This document shows positions 58,314 through 64,000 of a stretch of DNA of 64,000 bases, piece after piece. The stretch is from assembly GCA_900471925.1 (NCBI GenBank), contig UCGV01000009.1, forward strand, positions 62,001-126,000. The letters are read 5' to 3'. The notes below the pieces were generated by a model. It saw only the letters and a list, made by a program, of their open reading frames with translations, was not told the DNA's origin and made no database searches. The translations under genes and the position numbers were made by a program. Within the stretch, counting starts at the first letter, position 1. Each line of letters opens with the position of its first letter. Origin of the DNA: Hyphomicrobiales bacterium (GTDB taxonomy: Bacteria > Pseudomonadota > Alphaproteobacteria > Rhizobiales > Rhizobiaceae).

Positions 58314-60332
58314 TTGCTGCGATACAGGCCCGATATCGATGGACTAAGAGCGATATCTGTCGTCGCCGTCGTGATCTTTCACGCGGAGTTTTTTTGGCGC
58401 GGAATGCGCATTCTGCCTGGAGGCTATCTCGGGGTTGACGTATTTTTTGTCATATCCGGTTACCTCATTACCAGCATCCTTCTCAACGATATGGTTGGTA
58501 GTCGAGTGGACTTCCGCCGCTTCTATATGCGCCGTATCCGACGGATATTACCCGCATTGTACTTTGTCATCGCCGTTTCGACGCTGGCTTCATATCTGGT
58601 TCTGCTCCCCAGTTCGCTAGAAGAGTTTTCGCGAAATGGTCTCGCGGCACTGTCTTTTATGGCCAATATATATCTGTGGCTGACGCAGGACTATTTCTCG
58701 GAAGCGGCGGGTCTCTCAAGTCTGATTCATCTCTGGTCTCTTTCGGTGGAGGAACAGTTCTATCTCATTTATCCGCTGCTGCTCGGTCTTATTTATCGCT
58801 TTTGCCGCGGGAAGCTCGTGCATTGTCTGGTTGGGTTGAGTGCATTCTCTTTTGTCCTGGCGCTCGGATTTCAACGATCACACCCTGGGGAGGTATTTTA
58901 TCTCGTCCATTTTCGAGCGTGGGAGCTGCTATCCGGTTCTATAGTAGCTGCCGTGCATTGGCATCGGCCGGCGGTTGTTCAAACCGGATCGCCTATGTCG
59001 CGGTTTTCGTCCCTGCTAGGCGGCGTTGCGCTTCTGGTGGCCTTCGCATTCGCGCAACCATTGGGCGTTAAAGGTTACGCTTTTACAGCTCTTTCAGTCT
59101 TGGGCGCCAGCGCGATCATCGCGTTCGGAGGAAAAAGCGATCGCATAAGCGGCCTATTGTCCTCGAGGCCATTTGTCGGCATCGGGCTCATTTCGTATTC
59201 CTTGTATCTCTGGCATCAGCCGATATTTGCTTTCGCTCGTCATTATGCAATCAGCGAACTGTCCAATTTGGACCGTCTTTTATTAATAGGGCTAGCAGCT
59301 ATTTTGGCAGTCTTGACCTGGTTCTTTGTCGAAAGGCCGTTCAGAAAAACGAGTTCATTCAGTAATGCCGCGGTCCTGATGGCCTGCGGTACGGTTACAG
59401 TAGCGCTAGGAATCCTCTGGACGATAAATCTGGTCACGGGTGGACTGCCGCAGCGATATACGCCCGACCAACGAGCAATGCTATCTGTCTCGGCTGAACG
59501 CGGGACGTTGACGCTTAAAGGACAAGACTGCAAATCGGCATCGACTGAAAAGACCTGCATAATTGGCTTGCGTGGTGTATCTCCAACTTGGGGTGTACTT
59601 GGTGATAGCCACGCTGAAACCCTGGCAGACGCATTGTCCCAGCTTTTTGAGAAGCTGGGTATCTCTGCTGAAATGCTCACGTATCCAGGTTGCCCGTATG
59701 TTTTGGGCGTTGATCCTATTTACACCACAGAAGATTGCGACGCTTTCGCTAGCGCCGTTTTGGGCAAATTAAAAAAAGATCATATCACTACTGTCGTGAT
59801 AAACGATCGGGTCAATGCCTATATGGAGGGGACCCGGTTTGACAACCGTGAGGGTGGGGTAGAGCCGGGACAACCGATACCCGTGGTAGTGAAGGGGTCA
59901 GCTCCCGCAAACGAGCAGGAACGGATTGCGGGCGTACAGCGAGCGCTTTCCAACACTATACAGATATTGCTCGATAGTGGTCTTACAGTGGTTTACGTGG
60001 CACCGGTGCCGGAAGTCGGCTGGAATGTACCTAGTACCGTGGTTAAGTTGACGGCAACTGGGATGTTACCGCTGACCACGGCACGGCAGGTTTACCTAGA
60101 TCGTAATCGAAGGGTATATGAAGTTTTGCAGAGCTTTGAAGGGCGGCCCGATTTCCTCGCTGTCTACCCGGACTCGGTTTTCTGCGATGCGGAAAATGGG
60201 CGCTGCATCACTCACACCGCGAACCGATTGCTTTATACGGACACGGATCATCTGAGCCGCGAGGGCGCTACTATGCTTGTTGAGTATTTAACAGAACAAT
60301 TGCGACAATCACGCATAATTCCCGCAGAGTGA
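58314..60332 (+). CDS. O-acyltransferase with C-terminal SGNH domain, OafA-like
   Basis: A 672-residue membrane enzyme. The N-terminal 370 residues are an acyltransferase-3 domain with about ten helices, His23 in VVIFHAEF and the LSVEEQFYL motif. The periplasmic C-terminal half is an SGNH hydrolase-like domain with Ser432 in GVLGDSHAE and a TDTDHLSREGA end. OafA-type proteins acetylate O-antigen or capsule sugars on the periplasmic side. The start is TTG without a strong ribosome site, but it fits the family start (YRPDIDGLRAISVV). Confidence 0.87.
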   Translation: MLRYRPDIDGLRAISVVAVVIFHAEFFWRGMRILPGGYLGVDVFFVISGYLITSILLNDMVGSRVDFRRFYMRRIRRILPALYFVIAVSTLASYLVLLPSSLEEFSRNGLAALSFMANIYLWLTQDYFSEAAGLSSLIHLWSLSVEEQFYLIYPLLLGLIYRFCRGKLVHCLVGLSAFSFVLALGFQRSHPGEVFYLVHFRAWELLSGSIVAAVHWHRPAVVQTGSPMSRFSSLLGGVALLVAFAFAQPLGVKGYAFTALSVLGASAIIAFGGKSDRISGLLSSRPFVGIGLISYSLYLWHQPIFAFARHYAISELSNLDRLLLIGLAAILAVLTWFFVERPFRKTSSFSNAAVLMACGTVTVALGILWTINLVTGGLPQRYTPDQRAMLSVSAERGTLTLKGQDCKSASTEKTCIIGLRGVSPTWGVLGDSHAETLADALSQLFEKLGISAEMLTYPGCPYVLGVDPIYTTEDCDAFASAVLGKLKKDHITTVVINDRVNAYMEGTRFDNREGGVEPGQPIPVVVKGSAPANEQERIAGVQRALSNTIQILLDSGLTVVYVAPVPEVGWNVPSTVVKLTATGMLPLTTARQVYLDRNRRVYEVLQSFEGRPDFLAVYPDSVFCDAENGRCITHTANRLLYTDTDHLSREGATMLVEYLTEQLRQSRIIPAE

Positions 60333-60345
60333 TAGGGCAGTAGAC

Positions 60346-61554
60346 GTGAAAGTCCTTTTCATACATATGATAGGCACCTTCGGTGGTGCGTCACGCAGCC
60401 TTACAGAAGCAGTTCGGGCATTCCCGTCATCTGTGGAGCCTCACTTTGTCACACCGCGTGGCACTGTCATACCTTTTTTCAGCAAATTGGGAAAGGTGAT
60501 CGCTGTGAGAGGACTCAGCCAGTTCGACAACACCCGGTATAGCTATTATAGGGGCGCGCGCTGGCTCGTACTGCTGAGAGAAATCCTTAATCTCCCTGCG
60601 ACCATCGAGGCGATCAGGAGAGCGCATCGAGAGTGGCCCGATATCGATCTTATTCATGTCAATGAGTTCACGGGTATTTTCCCCATGTGGCTGGCAAAAC
60701 GACTGTATAAGGTGCCAGTCGTGGTTCACGTACGTTCTGTCGCGCGGAACGATCTTCGGTCCTGGCGCACGAGGTGGGTGAATTCGTTCTTGCGACAAAA
60801 CGCGGCTGCTATCGTTGCGATTGACGAAACGGTCCGTCAAAGCCTCCCTTTAGATCTCAACGTGGAAATTATTCACAACGCGTTTACACCAAAGCCGGTA
60901 GCAGGTTCGGATCCAGCTTTTCAGGCCGATATGGCCAAAATCCGGAAGACTTCGCTCAAGATTGGTTTTGTTGGGAATCTCCTAAAGGTAAAAGGCATTC
61001 TCGATTTGATCGAAGCAGCGCGAATACTCAAGGAGCGAGGTATCGATGTGGAATATGTCATTGTTGGCGATGACGCTCGCTCTTCAAAAACACTACGCGC
61101 AAGGGTTCTCAGCTGCCTCGGAATAAATCAGAATATTCGGAGCGAGGTGGAAGAGCGGCTGAAGACCTACCAACTCGGCGAGAACTTTCACCTGGTTGGT
61201 TTCATGTCTGACATCGCTCAGGCCTACCGTTCTATGGATGTGTTGTGTTTTCCCTCTCACTATAACGCGCCGGGTCGACCGGTATTTGAGGCGGCGTTTT
61301 CTGCGATTCCAAGCATCGTTGCGGTGACGAACCCGACAAAGGATACCCTCATCGATGGCGAAACGGGATTGGCGGTTCCACCGCACGATCCGAATAAACT
61401 TGCTGACGCGATTGCCACACTGGCGAACGATCGGGAAAGAGCGAGAAAAATGGGCTTGGCCGCCTTGGAGCTTGCCAAAAGAAATTTCAGCGTGGATCAA
61501 AATGCGTTGAAACTATATGCGATATTTCGCCGATGTGTTGGGCTGATCGAATAG
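60346..61554 (+). CDS. Glycosyltransferase family 4 (GT-B)
   Basis: A 402-residue soluble or membrane-associated glycosyltransferase. It has IGTFGGASRSLTEAV near the N-terminus, HVNEFTGIFP in the first domain, and FVGNLLKVKGILDLIEA as start of the GT-B second domain. VFEAAFSAIPSIVAV carries the Glu of the family nucleotide-sugar site. The start is GTG with GGGCAG upstream. It is the only clear classical glycosyltransferase of the visible cluster and lies just before the L-FucNAc genes, so it may transfer FucNAc; that is inference. Confidence 0.87.
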   Translation: MKVLFIHMIGTFGGASRSLTEAVRAFPSSVEPHFVTPRGTVIPFFSKLGKVIAVRGLSQFDNTRYSYYRGARWLVLLREILNLPATIEAIRRAHREWPDIDLIHVNEFTGIFPMWLAKRLYKVPVVVHVRSVARNDLRSWRTRWVNSFLRQNAAAIVAIDETVRQSLPLDLNVEIIHNAFTPKPVAGSDPAFQADMAKIRKTSLKIGFVGNLLKVKGILDLIEAARILKERGIDVEYVIVGDDARSSKTLRARVLSCLGINQNIRSEVEERLKTYQLGENFHLVGFMSDIAQAYRSMDVLCFPSHYNAPGRPVFEAAFSAIPSIVAVTNPTKDTLIDGETGLAVPPHDPNKLADAIATLANDRERARKMGLAALELAKRNFSVDQNALKLYAIFRRCVGLIE

Positions 61555-61567
61555 AGAAGTGGAAGAG

Positions 61568-62599
61568 ATGTTTACAGACGCTTGCCTCCTGATCACCGGT
61601 GGCACCGGTTCATTTGGTCATGCTGTGATGCGCCGTTTTTTGGACAGCCCAATTCGTGAAATCCGCATCTTCAGCCGCGATGAAAAGAAGCAGGATGACG
61701 TCCGCAAGGCGTTTAACAATGACAAGCTTAAATTCTACATCGGCGATGTTCGGGATTATTCGAGCGTCCTGAACGCAACCCGCGGTGTCGATTATATCTT
61801 CCACGCCGCGGCGCTGAAGCAGGTTCCGTCATGTGAGTTTCATCCTCTTGAAGCCGTCAAAACAAACGTACTCGGCACTGAAAATGTGCTTGAGGCTGCC
61901 ATCACCAACGGCGTCAGGCGTGTTGTGTGCTTGAGCACAGATAAGGCGGTCTACCCGATCAACGCTATGGGAATTTCCAAGGCGTTGATGGAAAAGGTAA
62001 TGGTCGCCAAGTCGAGGAATCTTAATAACGATACAGTCATCTGCGGCACGCGCTATGGCAATGTCATGGCTTCACGCGGGTCGGTTATTCCGCTTTTTGT
62101 CGAGCAAATCCTGGCAGGAAAGCCGCTGACCATCACTAATCCCGCGATGACGCGATTTATGATGACGCTCGACGATGCAATCGATCTCGTTCTCTATGCT
62201 TTTGAGCACGGCAACAACGGCGATATTTTCGTCCAGAAAGCGCCGGCTGCCACGATTGAAGTGCTTGCCGAGGCGATAAAGACGATTATGAACATGCCAT
62301 CTCATCCTTTGCATATCATGGGAACCCGTCACGGGGAAAAGCTCTACGAAACGCTCTTGAGCGCTGAGGAGATGGCTTCGGCGGAGGATCTTGGCGACTA
62401 TTTTCGCGTGATTCCAGACCTTCGGGATCTGAACTATGCGAAATATGTCGAGGAAGGCGAGGCTAAGATTTCCGAAAGCCAGGACTACAATTCCCACACC
62501 ACAACACGGCTGGATTTGGAAAGGATGATTATCTTGCTCCACAAGCTCGGCTTTGTCGAACAGATGAAGACAGGTAAGCCTGCAAGGTTTGACGTATGA
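61568..62599 (+). CDS. fnlA: UDP-GlcNAc 4,6-dehydratase/5-epimerase, FnlA/WbjB/CapE-like
   Basis: A 343-residue SDR with TGGTGSFGHAV at residues 10-20 and the active site STDKAVYPINAMGISKALMEK (again Met in the Tyr position). The form DKAVYPINAMGISK is that of FnlA/WbjB/CapE, the first enzyme of UDP-N-acetyl-L-fucosamine synthesis, which dehydrates UDP-GlcNAc and inverts C5. GGAAGAG precedes the ATG at 61568, though closely; a GTG at 61559 is an alternative. The next two genes are the matching FnlB- and FnlC-like enzymes. Confidence 0.9.
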   Translation: MFTDACLLITGGTGSFGHAVMRRFLDSPIREIRIFSRDEKKQDDVRKAFNNDKLKFYIGDVRDYSSVLNATRGVDYIFHAAALKQVPSCEFHPLEAVKTNVLGTENVLEAAITNGVRRVVCLSTDKAVYPINAMGISKALMEKVMVAKSRNLNNDTVICGTRYGNVMASRGSVIPLFVEQILAGKPLTITNPAMTRFMMTLDDAIDLVLYAFEHGNNGDIFVQKAPAATIEVLAEAIKTIMNMPSHPLHIMGTRHGEKLYETLLSAEEMASAEDLGDYFRVIPDLRDLNYAKYVEEGEAKISESQDYNSHTTTRLDLERMIILLHKLGFVEQMKTGKPARFDV

Positions 62600-63705
62600 A
62601 TAAGACCATTGCCATCAGCGGCGCAAACGGCTTCATTGGTGCAAATCTTGCTATGCGGCTCCGCGAGCGAGGTTTCATCGTCAGAGACATTGCCCGGGAT
62701 CTCGATGTTGCAGAATTAGCAACAGCGCTCGATGGGACGTCGATGGTGTTTCACTGCGCAGGAGTCAATCGCCCGACTGACGATACCGAGTTCGAGAGCG
62801 GCAATGTTGGTATGACGGAGCGCCTTTGTCAGGCGCTCGTATCTCTCGAAACCGCAATTCCGATGGTCTACACCTCTTCTACGCAGGCTGTGAGAGACAC
62901 TCCGTACGGACGCAGTAAATACCAGGCGGAAGAAGTTATTCGCGCCTACGCCAATAGATCCGGCTTGAAATGTACGATTTATCGCTTGCCCAACGTTTTT
63001 GGAAAATGGAGCCGGCCGGCATATAACTCCGTTGTGGCTACGTTTTGCCACAATCTGATTAGCGGCCAGCCGATTACGATCCATGATCCTGACGCGATCA
63101 TCCAGCTGCTCTATATCGATGATCTGGTTGCAGAATTCGTCGATTGCCTGGCAAATGGTTTGCCTGACAGGGAGTATCCGGTTGTTGAGCCGGTGTATTC
63201 GATAACCGTCGGCGAACTGGCAGGACAATTACAGGCTTTTAAAACTAGCCGGCAAACATTGAATCCCGGCGGTGTTGGCACGGGGCTGCAGCGAGCTCTT
63301 TACGCTACCTTTCTTTCATTCATGAAGCCGGAACATTTCGCATATGATCTCGTCGCTCATCGCGATCCGCGGGGTGAGTTTGCCGAAATGCTCCGGACGG
63401 AAAATGCTGGCCAGTTTTCATTCTTTACAGCTCACCCGGGCGTTACACGCGGCGGGCACTACCACCACACAAAAAATGAAAAGTTCCTGGTTGTCCAAGG
63501 TAAAGCGCGGTTTCGATTTCGCCATATTCTCAATGATGAGACCGCCGAGCTCTTCGCGGACGGTAATACCCCACGGATTGTGGAAACCGTACCGGGCTGG
63601 GCACATGACATTACCAATATCGGCACGGAAACGATGATCGTTCTCTTATGGGCAAATGAGACCTTCGATCCCAAAAAGCCAGACACAATCGTCAAGCAGG
63701 TCTGA
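62596..63705 (+). CDS. fnlB: UDP-sugar 3-epimerase/4-reductase, FnlB/WbjC/CapF-like
   Basis: A 369-residue two-domain enzyme. The N-terminal SDR (about 1-240) has SGANGFIGANLAM and an active-site YGRSK. The C-terminal cupin (about 250-369) shows a metal-site pattern His-x-His-His with Glu in GGHYHHTKNEKFLVVQG. CapF-type enzymes need both parts to epimerise C3 and reduce C4. Its ATG overlaps the FnlA stop. Confidence 0.92.
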   Translation: MNKTIAISGANGFIGANLAMRLRERGFIVRDIARDLDVAELATALDGTSMVFHCAGVNRPTDDTEFESGNVGMTERLCQALVSLETAIPMVYTSSTQAVRDTPYGRSKYQAEEVIRAYANRSGLKCTIYRLPNVFGKWSRPAYNSVVATFCHNLISGQPITIHDPDAIIQLLYIDDLVAEFVDCLANGLPDREYPVVEPVYSITVGELAGQLQAFKTSRQTLNPGGVGTGLQRALYATFLSFMKPEHFAYDLVAHRDPRGEFAEMLRTENAGQFSFFTAHPGVTRGGHYHHTKNEKFLVVQGKARFRFRHILNDETAELFADGNTPRIVETVPGWAHDITNIGTETMIVLLWANETFDPKKPDTIVKQV

Positions 63706-63707
63706 AA

Positions 63708-64000
63708 ATGTCGACAGAAAAATTGAAAGTCGTAACGGTTGTAGGGACAAGACCGGAGATTATCCGATTATCGCGCGTTATCGCTAAACTGGATAGCTAT
63801 TGTGATCATGTGCTTGTCCATACCGGGCAGAATTACGATTACGAACTGAACGAGATATTTTTTAACGACCTAGGTGTTCGTAAACCGGATCACTTCCTGA
63901 ATGCTGCAGGCAAAAACGCGGCCGAGACCATCGGAAAGATTATTGCTGCTTGTGATGCAGTCTTGAATATTGTGCGGCCCGAGGCCCTCTTGGTTTTGGG
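63708..64000 (+). CDS. fnlC: UDP-sugar 2-epimerase, FnlC/WbjD/CapG-like, 3' end missing
   Basis: The first 97 residues of a non-hydrolysing UDP-GlcNAc 2-epimerase family protein; the frame is open at the window end. It begins with VVTVVGTRPEIIRLSRVI, followed by HVLVHTGQNYDYELNEIFF and a helix-rich part near the LVLG edge. As third gene after FnlA and FnlB homologues it should make UDP-L-FucNAc by C2 epimerisation. The ATG is 2 bases after the FnlB stop. Confidence 0.88.
   Translation, partial: MSTEKLKVVTVVGTRPEIIRLSRVIAKLDSYCDHVLVHTGQNYDYELNEIFFNDLGVRKPDHFLNAAGKNAAETIGKIIAACDAVLNIVRPEALLVL

Noticed and set aside
1..64000. CRISPR arrays, tRNA and rRNA genes
   Set aside because: No regular direct repeats with spacers, no cloverleaf-like or conserved rRNA sequence was recognised on reading. 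A dedicated search was not possible here.

Overview
The window reads as chromosome or large replicon of an alphaproteobacterium of the Rhizobiales, most like Rhizobium/Agrobacterium. The signs are high-GC catabolic operons full of ABC uptake systems, amidases and GntR/TetR/XRE regulators, many ATGA start-stop overlaps, and a promoter of the EcfG general-stress type. I cannot name a species. No rRNA, tRNA, CRISPR array, integrase or transposase was recognised.

Region 1 (1-13.6 kb) is a catabolic island with two convergent arms. The plus arm carries an FAD monooxygenase (cut by the window edge), an amidase, two Rossmann dehydrogenases/epimerases and a SIS-domain protein. The minus arm runs from a GntR/UTRA regulator through a PfkB kinase, a second SIS protein, a BtpA/SgcQ-like protein and a BMP-type (nucleoside-like) ABC importer. 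The kinase, SIS and UTRA-regulator combination resembles Amadori-product (fructosamine) or amino-sugar catabolism joined to an unusual importer. Region 2 (13.6-20 kb) holds a TetR-amidase divergent pair with a clear operator, a hydrolase broken by a stop codon, and a gene-poor stretch with small ORFs, several orphan terminators and a cluster of palindromes.

Region 3 (20-28.4 kb) is a divergent peptide-uptake locus. XRE-cupin regulator, binding protein, M24 peptidase and GNAT enzyme lie on the minus strand; a DppBCDF-type transporter plus a GAF protein lie on the plus strand. Region 4 (28.5-37.6 kb) has envelope genes: penicillin-binding protein 1C translationally coupled to a thioester alpha-2-macroglobulin with an N-terminal PAN domain, an exported MsrA, and a single-domain response regulator behind an EcfG-type promoter.

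Region 5 (37.9 kb to the end) is a surface-polysaccharide island with visibly lower GC. It holds a full gene set for a CMP-legionaminic-acid-like nonulosonic acid by the GDP-sugar route. It also has a 3-acetamido-hexuronate set (WbpB/D/E-like), two complete but different amidotransferase triads (PseA-type + HisF + HisH, and WbpG-type + HisH + HisF), a Wzx-like flippase, an OafA/SGNH O-acyltransferase, glycosyltransferases and the start of a UDP-L-FucNAc pathway (FnlA/B/C type). Together they predict an acidic glycan with a nonulosonic acid, L-FucNAc and probably two separately amidinated sugars. Extra Gfo/Idh/MocA oxidoreductases inside the nonulosonate genes suggest a further, unknown modification.
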